This document shows positions 1-10,964 of a stretch of DNA of 64,000 nt, one piece after another. This DNA comes from Deroplatys truncata (Eukaryota; Arthropoda; Insecta; Mantodea; Mantidae): assembly GCA_030765065.1 (NCBI GenBank), contig CM060984.1, positions 106,497,488 through 106,561,487 of the forward strand, in the 5' to 3' direction. The translations under genes were made by a program, and so were the position numbers. Within the stretch, counting starts at the first letter, position 1; the number at the start of each line of letters is the position of its first letter. Under the pieces are notes generated by a model. That model was not told where the DNA came from. It did not search any database and saw only the letters and a list, made by a program, of their open reading frames with translations.

Positions 1-540
1 TAGTGTTAGTTGTAGAAAAATGTGGAGTTAAAAGCAGAGGTACTGGGATTTCTTAAAAAATATCCTTCTGTTAAAGCGGGTAGAATTAAAGAGAAGAGGT
101 AGAACACCCTGTGCCGTGATCTTTAGAGACAATAGGCGATAAAAGCCAAATACCTGTCATAACGACTAGGCATAAAGAGAATCGTTCAGTTGATTTACAG
201 CGACATAGAGAAAGGCAATATTGTGCAGAAAGCCATGGCATTTGACAACATATGTTTCGAAATTAGCTATACATAGAAAATGAAAATCCCAGGTTAACAC
301 ACAATACCCTCTCATGGCAAACTTCAGATGCTCGTTTATTACAACATGTATTTTAACATGTAATATGGATTTCTTTTGAAAGAGTTTAAAATAATTACAT
401 ATAGGAAATTAAGAAAAGAATTATATACTTATCTGCTTTTTGAGTAGCGGAAAAGCTTTTGATCTACACTTAATGGAGTCAGCGTGATTTGGAAAAAAGT
501 TAATGTTTAATTTAAGAGAATTTTAATTAGCTGAGTGTTC
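1..540. other. No recognisable feature
   Basis: AT-rich sequence with no long open frame and no repeat I recognise. It may hold more upstream LINE sequence too decayed to read, because the RNase H remnant begins just after it. Confidence 0.5.
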
Positions 541-776
541 TTTGATCTGGTTCACAGACGGCTCAATAACAGACTCAGGGACAGGATCTGGGGAATTTGG
601 TTTAACAACCAGGCGTAGTTTAGTAATTCACTGAGTCTGGTAACTACGGCATTTCAAACGGAGTATTTACCATTTTATAGTATAATATTCTAATATATAA
701 AAATAAACAGATCTTAGTTTTTTCACACAACCGGGCAGCACTAAACAGTCCTTTAGTGTCATCCAGACTTGTAGGT

Positions 777-788
777 AAATGTATTACT
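777..788. repeat. Target-site duplication, left
   Basis: AAATGTATTACT, repeated exactly at 1259-1270. The pair brackets the SINE at 789-1258 and marks where it entered the LINE. Confidence 0.8.
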
Positions 789-1258
789 TTTTAATATAGA
801 GTCAACTGAAAACTTCAACGCCACAGCCGTGATTTGAACTTGGTTCTCCCGCTCTCTGTGCGGGTGCTCTAACCATTGAGCTACTGTGACAAATGCCGGT
901 GGAGCATTGAATTCCCCAATTGACTCAAGTTGTTTCACAGACTTGCCTACTAAGGCATCTCCCTCGAGATGACAAACTTAGCGGCGACCTGCTTATTGCA
1001 AGTACTTCAGTGCTGGGTACATAGATTATTAAGGGTTTTTATTATATTAAATTTAACCATTGAGCTACTGTGACAACATGCCGTTGGGGCATTGAATTCC
1101 CCAATTGACTCAAGTTGTTTCCCAACCGCACGGAGAGCGGGAGAACCGTTTTCAAATCCCGGCTGTGGCGTTGAATTTTTCAGTTGACTCTATATTAAAA
1201 ACTTGCCTAGAAGAGGCTAAGGTCTATTAAAAGTATAATTAATTTATAAAATAAAAAC
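789..1258 (-). mobile_element. tRNA-derived SINE, composite with inverted 3' half (family S0)
   Basis: Minus-strand reading from about 892 down to 820 has an A box (TAGCTCAATGG) and a B box (AGTTCAAATCAC), the RNA polymerase III promoter of a tRNA-like head, followed by a tail of GTTGAAG, TTTTCAGTTGACTC and an A-run. From about 1113 to 1195 the 3' half (a degenerate B box, GTGGCGTTGAA, TCAGTTGACTC, A-run) appears again on the plus strand, so the two ends are inverted copies. Between them is another reversed piece of the head (1057-1110). Exact 12-bp direct repeats flank the whole unit, so it behaves as one insertion. The acceptor stem does not fold as a true tRNA. The same layout recurs at 22255-22489 and about 61616-61955. 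Confidence 0.75.
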
Positions 1259-1795
1259 AAATGTATTACTACCTTATTCAACCTGGCAGAACATGCTTGT
1301 CGTGGGTCCCAAGGCACAAAGGATTTGTAAGTAGCTGACAAACTTGCAAAGCAAGGATCGACACAACTGAGGTGCAAACCAGAGCCAGCTCTAGGCACAC
1401 CTAATGTTCCATTAGAGAGGCTATAACAAACAACTCTCTTTGACCTGGAAGAGGATTCCAGGAATTCGGCATGGAAATTGTTTATTAATACTTTTAACTG
1501 ACAGACTGCTAAAATCTAGCAAGTTTCAGCTAAAATCAATAGTAGTCTCTGCCACTAGTAAGAAAGTACCTACACATAATATGAAGATTTCAGGGCAGCA
1601 CAGACTGTAGATTGTACGAATCTGAAACAGAAACAACCTACCAATATTATGCTCCGTGAAGCGTTATATCAAGGAGATACAAAATCTTTGGAAATTCTTT
1701 TATGGAACCAGAGGACTACTACCCCAACACACTATTGGGCCTGTGTAATCTGGTGGCTTGCGAAAATGTTTTATTTAAAAATTCTCATCAGTAGT

Positions 1796-2404
1796 GCTGC
1801 TATATCTATTCTTATGCAACACAAATAGGCGTTTGACAGTTGGTACAACGGTCTATGAGATTAACAGAGCTAGGAACTTCTACCGATCACGCTATTCAAG
1901 GTGCAAGCAGCTACGAAATGTAATGCTTGTTTATTTTCTAAATTATACTACATTGAATTGACATCATTATGTAGCAACAAAATAAGTTTAATATCTAATG
2001 CTTCTAATTTGACTTGTAATTAAATCTAACAGGACATACTTTATATGATAAACAAGGCATATCATTCTTAGAAATCAATCTAGTTACCAGTCCACTAGTG
2101 AACTTAATAATAGGAAATAACATGGTTTCTGCTTGTCCTGTAAAAATCATAAATCGTAATACAGACCTCCATTCGATCCAACGACTCAATTAATAAAATA
2201 ATTTTTAAGTTTATCTCCTTACGTTCAGTTTACCTTCTACACAAATATGTGATCTATGGGATACTAGTACCACTTTCCAAAAGTTAAATGTATTTTTGGT
2301 CTTCTGGTATCTAAAGAAGTTCGGCAATATAGTTTTTAGTTGTAAAAACATTTTAGTTCATTGTTTACCCACCATTTTGGAAAGCACATAACAAACATTA
2401 CTGA
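1796..2404. other. No recognisable feature
   Basis: AT-rich spacer between the LINE remnant and the piggyBac pseudogene. Short open frames here show no known motif. Confidence 0.5.
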
Positions 2405-4011
2405 GCATTATAAAAATTTTAGAAACACACTGTTTTTAGGTGAATACAAAAACTCTAACTTTCAGACTATGCAAGAAGATTTGCGTTTCAAGCCTACACG
2501 TTGCATCTTTATGCATGACTAGACGCTTTACTAGGAAAGTGGCCCCCTCAGTTATAGTGTGCATCAGTATTGTCACAACGTGCTTGCATTCAGAGCTTTT
2601 TGATATTCTGAATCACCTTTTTCAGCCTGAATCAGAGATTTTTCCACCTACAATTTGAAATTCTCATACTGATGTTGCGTCTGGGATTATACGCCTATGT
2701 AAGAGACATACATTTGATCGATGCAAGACATGCAAGATTGATAACATGTAACGTGATTGTTTGTACCGATCTTTGTCTTTATATAGAGACAACACATCAT
2801 AGTTATCGGCACCTTCCATAATTTTATAGTACAATATAGCAGGGTAGTCTACTTCAATATGATGCTTGTTCTTTCGATGGAATTGTTTGCTTTAACTAAC
2901 GGTTCAATGTTGTAAAAGTTTGATCCTACTAGAACAAGCTTGTTATCAAGTAATTCAAACTAAAATCTCGTGCTCTTTACTCATTTTGTAGACAAAATAG
3001 CCTCTTGACTTTCAGTTTCTTATAAGTCTTTAGAGAGTACAAGTTCCATACAAAGCAATCGATTTTAGATATGTTAGGAGCTTGGAAGGGGCCAAAAGGT
3101 TAACAAAAACAAGTATTTTTCAGGAGGTAATGAGCGATTCAGTCGTCTAACAATTCTACCAGACTCGCTTATATCTGGGGTAAACTCTACAGGATCATAC
3201 TTCAAGTTATCACCTTATAGTTCAATTTCATGAACAAAACTAGACTGCCCTGCTCTGAGCCAGCATGGCAGTCTGACCCAATTTGCACGGCTTCTTGACT
3301 ATGCGCACTTTCACAGAGTTCTACCTTTGAGTGTTATCATCTGCTCATTTATAGTCTGTTTAGATGAGTTATCATTGGGATTACTTTCTGAAATCTATCA
3401 TAACCTAGCTCTCCAGGTTTTTCTTCTACCTGGGAGTCATTCAAATGAATTACAGATAAAACCTCCTTCCATCTGTTTACTGTCATTGCATCTGCGACAA
3501 AATTCCGTCTGGTACTCGACCAGTACCATCTCCGAAAAGGAAAGCTAACCACTGACATATACATGCTGGCTTCTAAAAACACTTCCATCTCATTTGTAGA
3601 AACAGGTTTCATTTGTATGCGATTACTCACTCTGTATCTTTTAGTTTCAAAAGTCATTAAATATAAGAGATCATCATCAAACTGGTGTGAACATTTTCAC
3701 TGGTGTAGCTGCAGTACATGCTTTACATTTTGGTAGTAGTTTTCATTTTAAGGCTGTTCATATATTTTTCAACCCACTTCTTTTGTATGTTTTGTTTTTG
3801 AGAGTGGCTCATTTGGTTAACATTCTCCAGAGTCATATTTTTCCTTACTGATGCTGATGATATTTGCCTGCGAGGATGTAATATACTCCATCTTCGTCAC
3901 TTTCCAATTCATCATCTTTACTTCCAGACGGCGCATCGCTGTTTGCATGTTTACAATATATCTTCTATCATGGGGCGTCAATATGAACATCTCCTGGGAC
4001 TGTAAAGACAC
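2405..4011 (-). pseudogene. piggyBac-family transposase pseudogene
   Basis: Read on the minus strand, this ~1.6 kb follows the piggyBac domain order with stops and frameshifts. There is an acidic N-terminus (DDELESDEDG, near 3890). Next come YMSVVSFPFRRWYWS and VADAMTVNRW (about 3580-3450) and GELGYDRFQK (about 3400). The SSFVHEIEL block (near 3240) matches the segment after the first catalytic Asp. ISESGRIVRRLNRSLPP (near 3150) follows, and MEGADNYDVLSLYK (near 2800) corresponds to the MGGVDxxD motif with both Asp kept. A decayed Cys-rich tail ends near 2405. The Asp expected in the FDNWFTS-like motif near 3110 is not visible. Its length suits a 550-600 residue transposase. I did not find TTAA-flanked terminal repeats. 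It is clearly inactive; whether it belongs nearer to the domesticated PGBD genes cannot be judged. Confidence 0.85.
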
Positions 4012-4283
4012 AAGTGATATCTATGACAATATGGAGGAAATAATTTACATTGTATATATTTTTGTGCCTATGTGTTTTAATTAATTATTTTGGCCTATTT
4101 CCAGAATTTTGATATAAATAAACATTTCAAATTTATAACAACATTGCATCCACCAAAGATGCACAAACATTTTAAAGTACACTAACAACATTGAGTAACA
4201 CAAATATAACTTGGGTAAGATAAAATTGGTCTAAATCAAATTTAAATGAGGCATAAATATAATTTTAATGCAGGGTTCAATAT

Positions 4284-5325
4284 TCATATATGAGGCATTA
4301 TTTTTAACACGTAAATAATGTCAGTCTAATTATATAATATATACATTCAATAACAGTCCACCTTACGGCAATATGTGTATGTAACAATATATAAAAAGTG
4401 TATATTACAATCATTGTATATGTTTATATTATTGTATGCATGTTCAATAATGTTATGTGAATGTATTACGTAATTTAATAATGTAGGAGGTGTGAGAATA
4501 ATAGGTTAAAAGTTACTAACAATGAGGTGAAAATGAGGTAACCTTGAGACAATAATGAGTAAGAAAGTGTAATTATGCTACTAGTTATTCTTGGAGAACA
4601 ATAATGTAATTTTTGTGACAGTTTATAAAATAACCAATCAACAACCAGAAAAAAGCTTAAGTTAAATAAAAGTATTATATTGGATTAGCCAATCAGAAAC
4701 TTTAAATACAGAAATTTACAAATTTAGACGGTAGAGATCAAGTCAGTTGCTGGTAGACAGTGCTCATAACTGGACGTATTGGTTGTGGACAGTGTTCCTG
4801 ACGCGAGATGCGTCCTCGAGAAATTTAATACATATTCGTGTGAGACGAAAATAGTTTATGTATTAAAAAGTGCAAGTAATTAATAAAAGAATCTCACAGC
4901 TCTCTATATTAGTGAAGTGTTATTTAAATTGTATCAAGGATTAATATATGTAGTGAAGTAAAAGTTATAATCTGTGTAAGCCTACATTCTTCAGTCGCAC
5001 CACAACCCTGCAAAGAGAAACCTGTCTCTAACAATAATACTGACGCAGCCGAGGCAAACATAAATATATAATATTTAAAGAAACAGTCAAATTACAAAGT
5101 TAACATTTTTAAACACTTTTGGTGCGAAGGCTACCGGGTACCCTACGTGGTTACAACTACTTAAAGATCCGCTCCCCAACAGTTGAAATATAATACAACT
5201 CTTTCAATACAACCTACTTCAAACTGACGCCCAAAACGTGGGGCAAATAACGTAAAAATACCACTTACTTAAAATTGGCTTTCCGTACATGAAGCAACAA
5301 ACTCCTTTCTTCATATATTAGACTA
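4284..5325 (+). repeat. Dispersed repeat family A, copy 1
   Basis: First of six related copies (others 7063-7928, 11570-12552, 13828-14850, 26826-27736, 55511-56450). All begin TGAGGCAG or close to it, then TTTTTAACACTTAAAT, and share a central part with two or three CCAAT boxes in both orientations (near 4633-4695), a TTAATAAAAGAATCTCACAG stretch and the landmark GACGCAGCCGAGGCAAACAT (near 5043). The far end is a run of degenerate ~50-bp units built on a GGGG-AGCC/GTC-AA core, and the number of units varies between copies. No coding capacity. The TG start, CCAAT boxes and AATAAA suggest a solo LTR, but no matching CA end or 4-6 bp duplication was found, so the class is open. Confidence 0.8.
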
Positions 5326-6156
5326 TAAATAGGAGCGTATACAATAATAGAAACATATTTTATTCATTCCAATTCTAAAACAGGAGCATATGTACTCTAG
5401 TACATAGCGTAACTTCTGTGGACACAAATTTTAAATACAATTCTTTAAAATAACCAAGTCACTTAGAAGTTTTAAATCTCTCATAAGCATGCATTGATTC
5501 ATGATAACAAGATAACATTACACATTTGCTTTATGTGATAAATGTATCACCTAAAAAATTAAAATATAAGAAAGAATGCAGCTTACCTCATGTTTCTGCT
5601 GATCTCCATCTTAGAAGATGCCTTAGTGCAACAAAACTGGCTGCTGCTGTCATCCCTGATTGTGAATGTGAAACTCAAAAGGTCTACCACAGTGGACAGT
5701 GTGAATGAAAAGGTTGTTATATCACATATGGCATTTTTTCTCGATGCCCAGCATACTGGTGGACAATATGCAACAAAGGGTTAAAGATAGCAGTACTCTA
5801 ATATTTTAAGACTTTCTTTTGAATTCTCGGCGAAATGTTTTCATGATAGTGTACAATGTGAGAATATCAAGATGTGGCGATTGGAAGTTATAGTAGCTGT
5901 CATTAACGCATCTTCTAGCACAAAGAAGTCGAGAATTAAAGTTTATCGGTTTAAACAACGAAATTATATTCTTACGCTCCTCGAGCACCCTTTAAACGAA
6001 AATTCTCCCCTCACTCATTCTAAAAGTCTACAAATATTTTTCTAAGTGTTGTTGTAACAAGATAAAAACTGTTATGCATATCTCCCTGCATATTTAAAAA
6101 GCTTGCGAAGAAAAACAAACGTTGAATACATTTAACACCAAGTGTCTAAGATTTTT
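5326..6156. other. No recognisable feature
   Basis: Short overlapping frames at 5526-5784 encode about 60 residues each without a domain I know. Nothing else stands out. Confidence 0.45.
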
Positions 6157-6985
6157 TTAGTTTCTCTGCCACTACGTATCAGGTAGAGAAGGTATTGTAT
6201 TCCACCCAAAAATTGGGCACCGGGATTTCATGGAAATCATTTATTAAGGTCCCTTCAATAAAAAGAAGAATTTTTAGAAAAAGGTGGACAGCATACACTC
6301 AAAAACGAAAAGTCTGATAAATATCAAATTTGGTACTTAGGTGCAATAGCTTCCAAAGATGCGACACGAATATTTTCATGAAAATACTCCCCCAAACTAC
6401 TCTTGATATGGAATATTTATTTTTTATTTTCCAAAAATAGCTAACGATTTTGATATAAGTACCATCAATTAAAGACACTTACAGGACAAATAAAACGTAT
6501 ATGTTGAATTTTCTTGAATAGCCTGTGATGTGTTCTTCATTCGGAAGGAATTTTATATAATCTTGTACAACTGGTAAACGTTAAGCGATTGACGAAAACA
6601 TAGTACACAAAAATGTAAATCTCTTTAATACACACAACTTATGTCAAATAACCTTCCTGGCATCGGCCATTTCCCGAGATATCCGTTATGAATGGTTGGA
6701 ATTGCTCCTCAGCCATTCTTTTCAAGTCCTCTCGATTTTCAGCTGTTCCTGACTATACCATGGAAAGAGTATGGAATTTTAAGACCAGCGTATAGCGTCG
6801 AGTTCTAAAATTCCCTTTATATCTATAAGGATATCTGTAATGCAGACATTTCCCGAAAGGTTTATCTCGATTATAATGAAGTAGATAGGTAAAAAAACTT
6901 TCGTAAGTATAGTTTGTATACCCATTAATAAGCGATAGAGGGTAGAGAAAGTCATGCAAACGTAATAAATCAGATTTTTTTTCGG
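6157..6985 (+). mobile_element. Family B element, subtype B2
   Basis: Family B is the main repeat here. Its plus-strand order is as follows: T-run; ACTTTCTCTAC; GTATTGCATTCCACCC; GATTTCACCGG; usually a TG microsatellite; CAGCATAACTC; ATGCGACACGAAG; TTTACATGGAACATT; AAAATGGCTCTAACGA; ACTGGTAAAC; a final ~230-bp unit; GTAGAGAAAGTCATGTG; hairpin ATGTG-N7-CACAT; CAGATTTTT. ACTTTCTCTAC and GTAGAGAAAGT are inverted repeats near the two ends. This copy has no microsatellite. Its terminal unit is of the second subtype (GGAAAGAGTATGGAATTTTA and CCAGCGTATAGCG). No protein is encoded. Confidence 0.8.
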
Positions 6986-7062
6986 AAATAAGCTGCTTTG
7001 TATCAAATTCAATGAATATGTCTCAAAAGTACTGAGCGTGAAAATGAGTGTGCTTTATTTTA

Positions 7063-7928
7063 GGAGGAGTATTGTAGTTCTACTGTTGTGGAGCCAAACT
7101 TGATGAAGTAACTGCCCCACGTATGGTACAAAGTTTCTGGTGGCCTTCGCCCCAACGTTCAGGAATCAACTATGTATTTTTATGTTTCTTTAAATATTAT
7201 ATATCTTTATGTTTGCTTCGGCTGCGTCAGTATTAATTTGCAGAAACATGTATCTCTTATCAGAGGGTGATGCGGCTAAAGAATGTAGGCTTACACAAAT
7301 TATGTTTTTTTTTTACTTCACTCCATTTATTAATCCTTTACGCGATTAAATAACACTTCACTGATATAGAGAGCTGTGAGATTATTTATTAATTACTTGG
7401 ACTTTTTAACACATAAATTTTATAATAATCTCACCGTAATGAATTTTTGTCGCACACTGGATACGCCCCGAGCGACGTTGCCTTCTAGCGACTGATGTTT
7501 TACTGCTTAAAACTTCACGTCTATGATTGGCTAATTTTACTCCAATAGAATACTTTTATTTAGCTTTCAGCTTTTCTAGAATTTGATTGGCCATTTATAA
7601 ACTGTTTTAAATATTACATTATTGTTTCCAAGAATTACTAGTAACATTATTAAACTAGCCAATTCATTATTGCCTCAAGGTTAACTCATTGTTACCTCAT
7701 TGTTAGAACTTTTAACCTATTATTCTCACAGCTCCTACATTATTAAATTACGTAATATATTCACATAACATTATTACACATGAATACAATAATACAAACA
7801 TATACAATGACTGTTACATATATTTTTATATTATTACATACACATATTGCTTTAAGGCGGGCTGTTATTGAATTTATATTTATATAATTAGACTGAAATC
7901 ATTTAAGTGTTAAAAACACTGTCTCACA
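7063..7928 (-). repeat. Dispersed repeat family A, copy 2
   Basis: Minus-strand copy. It starts (high coordinate) at the complement of TGTCTCA, runs through the CCAAT region near 7530-7590 and GGCTGCGTCAGTATTAAT near 7221, and ends at TATTTTAGGAGGAG near 7060. With copy 1 it forms an inverted pair enclosing the family B element at 6157-6985. Confidence 0.8.
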
Positions 7929-8379
7929 ATATGGAGATGAAGGCATATGAAGAAAAAATTGCCAGGCAGATTTCGAAATAAGTATACATTAATGCATGTT
8001 ATATAGTGTGGTTAACCTACCATTTGGTGTTATTATATTGTTCTTCATAACCGTAATGGAATAACATTGGATGTAATATGTGAAAGTGCTACATAATATT
8101 AGTAAAGAACAATATTTCATTGCACATTTTTATACCGTGACGCAACTAGTGAATTGATTTGTGCGTGATAAATTATCAGTATGTTCTGAAGAGTTTCAGT
8201 TAGGCAAAGAGATAACTTTTAAATATACATTTATGACATTGTCAAGTGTTGCTAGGTCTTGCCAAGTCTTGTCCAATTTTTTTCACATACTGAAAAATAT
8301 TTCACAATTTTACTTGTTAACTCTTGAATTGGAAACAAAAAGTTTAAACTTGTACAAGAGACTTATAACGAAATGTGTA
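7929..8379. other. No recognisable feature
   Basis: AT-rich spacer. The 74-codon frame at 8161-8385 has no recognisable motif. Confidence 0.4.
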
Positions 8380-10502
8380 GTGTAACTATTTCTGCAAACG
8401 TTTATTAGCACTAAAACGTAGTATATATAAATATAAGCTTTAGTAAGAGTAGCGTGTACGCCCTCAAATAAAGATAGGGGTAGAGGAAGTCATGTGAATG
8501 TAACACATCAGATTTTTACTTTCTCTACTACGTACAGTAAGAAGGAGAAGTATTGTATTCCTCCCCAAAAATTTGATACCGAGATTTCACCGGAAATATA
8601 TGTTTTGAGGCCACCTGAATCCAAAAAAACATTTTTGCAAACATGTCCGTGTGTGTTTCTGTGAACAGCATAACTCGGAAACGAACAGTCGGATAAACAC
8701 CAAACTTGGCATTTAGGTTCGGTATCTTCCAGAGATGCGACACCAAGGTTTTCAAGAATATCCCCCACCCCAGATTACCTTTACATGAAATATTTTTCGG
8801 AAATTTTAATTTTCTCAAAAATGGCTCTAACGATTTTGTTTAAAATATCATAAGTTTAAGATATTTTCAGGACAAACAAAATGTATATCTCAAATTTTCT
8901 CGGAATGTCTCCAAAAGTATTCTTCATTGTGAACGACTTTTGCATAACTGGTAAACTATAAGAAAGAGACAAAATTTTACAACACAAAAAATGTAGATCG
9001 CGTTAAAATAAACAATTTATGTTATATACATTTTTTTGAGTGAAGCATTTTCCAGATAATGCTTGTTATTCCCTTAAATTTTCCAATAATACTTTTTCTC
9101 AAAATAGTTATTCATTTTTTTAGTCCTGGTAATGCAAAGAGAATGGAATACTCCACATAGCAACCAGCTGTTAAAATATTTGACTATCGCTTAAAGCCTA
9201 GCAATTCCCCTTGAATTTACAAATAAATTAGCTATAAGATTAACATCTCGATTAACATGAAGCATATGGAGAATAAGCGTTTGTAAGAATTGTTTGTACA
9301 AGAGTAGAAAAAGTCATGTGAGTGTAACACATCAGATTTTTTTATGTCTTTACATACAAAGAGAATGGAACGCTCCACATAGCAAACAGTTCATAAAACA
9401 TTTGACTATGGATTAAAGCCTACCAATTCCCCTTGCATCTACAAGAAAATTAGCAACAAGATTAACATCTCGATATCTCGATTAACATGAAGCATGTGGA
9501 GAATAAGCGTTTGTAAAAATAGTTCGTACAAGATTAGAGAAAGTCATGTGAGTGTAACACATCAGAATTTTAAATTTACCGTTCCTGTTTTACTTTCTCT
9601 ACCACGTAGTAAAGACAGTATTGCATTCCACTCAAAAATTTATACCGAGATTTTCGCGGAAGTACCTGTGTTGAGGCCCCCTGAATCCAAAAAAGGCCTT
9701 TTTAGAAAAAAAAACTCCATGTGTGCATGTGTGTGTATGTATGTGTGTGTCTGTGAACAGCATAACTCAAAAATGAAAAGTTGGATAAATACCAAAATTG
9801 GTATTTCGGTTCAGTACCTTCCAGAGATGCGTCACGAAGATTTTCAAGAAAAGCTCCCACCGCAAACTACCCTTTACATGGAACATTTTTCGAGAATGTT
9901 GATTCTCTAAAAATAGCTAATGATTTTGTATAAAATATCATATATGAAAGATATTAACATCATAAATAAATAGTATATCTTGAACTTTCTGGGTATAGGC
10001 TGTGAAGTCCTCTTCAATTGTAAGGAATTTTCTATAACCTTGAAAAAATGGTAAGCGTTAATCGATAGACAAAAACGTACAATGCAAAAACTTTAGATAT
10101 CCTTAAAACACACAAATTTCAAATAAGTTTGTGTGTGTGTGTGTGTGAGTGTGTGTGAGTGTGAGTGTGAGTGTGAGTGTGTGTGGTATAAGCCATTTCT
10201 GAGATATCCGTTAGTAATGGTTCGAATTGTTCATTACCTCAGCCTGTCAACGTTCAGTTTTTCTCACGATTGCATGGAAACAGTATGGAATTTTAAGGCC
10301 AGCGTATAACGTCCATTCTTGAACCTTTGAACTATTTCCTTTGTATCTGTAATGAATGTGTAGTGCAGCTATTTCTATAAAGGTTTATTTTGATTAAAAT
10401 GTAGTAGGTAGAAGTATCAGCTTTGGTAAGAATAGTTTGTATACCCACTAATAAACTATAGAGGGTAGAGAAAGTCATGTGAATGTATCACATTAGATTT
10501 TT
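8380..10502 (+). mobile_element. Family B tandem cluster (end fragment, full copy, extra terminal unit, full copy)
   Basis: Four B pieces lie head to tail. 8380-8512 is the 3' end of a copy. 8513-9335 is a body plus terminal unit. 9336-9572 is a second terminal unit (same GCAAAGAGAATGGAA start about 222 bp further on). 9588-10502 is a full copy with a B2-type end and a second, GTGA-rich microsatellite at 10129-10188. Junctions are the T-run plus ACTTTCTCTAC. The microsatellite at the usual place is present at 9720-9755. Sequence divergence between the pieces suggests the array is not recent. Confidence 0.8.
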
Positions 10503-10960
10503 TACGCTTTAGTTGCCTTTCTTACCTTTCTTACAAATTCCCAAACTTTCGGGGTATACTCGTGGCATTATAATATTCAGTAACACATTTTCTTGAAGAA
10601 AACTACTCCCAATCTGGCTTCTCAGAGATGTCTAGATCTTGAAAACAGTGAAGCTGAAAGAGTCAGCTCATGCTGTTTCAAAGGATTTCATCCCAAGGGA
10701 GAACAGTAATTGAAATAGGCCACGGTGCTGCGGTAGTTCCAAGGAAGAGAAAATCCAGGAAATCGATAAAAAGGTCTCCATAGTCAACTGTTACCCTAAT
10801 CAACGGTTCTATATCTGCAGCTTACTGGGGGAGCTAAAACAAGGAGGTAAATTCTTTCAACAAGAATAGGGATGGTGAAATAAAATCTTAATTTCAGCTC
10901 AAACTACTCCCTTTAAAATTGAGAACATGACAAAACAGTCTACACGTCATGACTGTGTAT
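10503..10960. other. No recognisable feature
   Basis: Moderately GC-richer stretch (about 10610-10830) without a long frame or known repeat motif. Confidence 0.4.
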
Positions 10961-10964
10961 GTGT

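Larger units (their letters stand above)
541..1795 (+). pseudogene. LINE ORF2 C-terminal remnant (RNase H plus Cys-rich tail), split by a SINE
   Basis: Forward translation from 548 gives WFTDGSITDSGTGSGEFG, the first strand of a LINE-encoded RNase H with its first catalytic Asp. A later piece ending SRLVGKC (to about 779) matches the usual SRLV helix. The frame is then interrupted by a SINE (789-1258) and resumes as CLSWVPRHKG (1294-1323) and, after a frameshift, ADKLAKQGS (1334-1360), the third Asp region. About 1600-1740 shows decayed remains of the Cys/His tail (RLYESETETT) and YKIFGNSFMEPEDYY. The second catalytic Asp is lost (SHN where SDS is usual) and there are several stops and frameshifts, so it is dead. 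RNase H plus this tail is typical of Jockey- or I-like LINEs; I cannot choose the clade. Confidence 0.72.
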
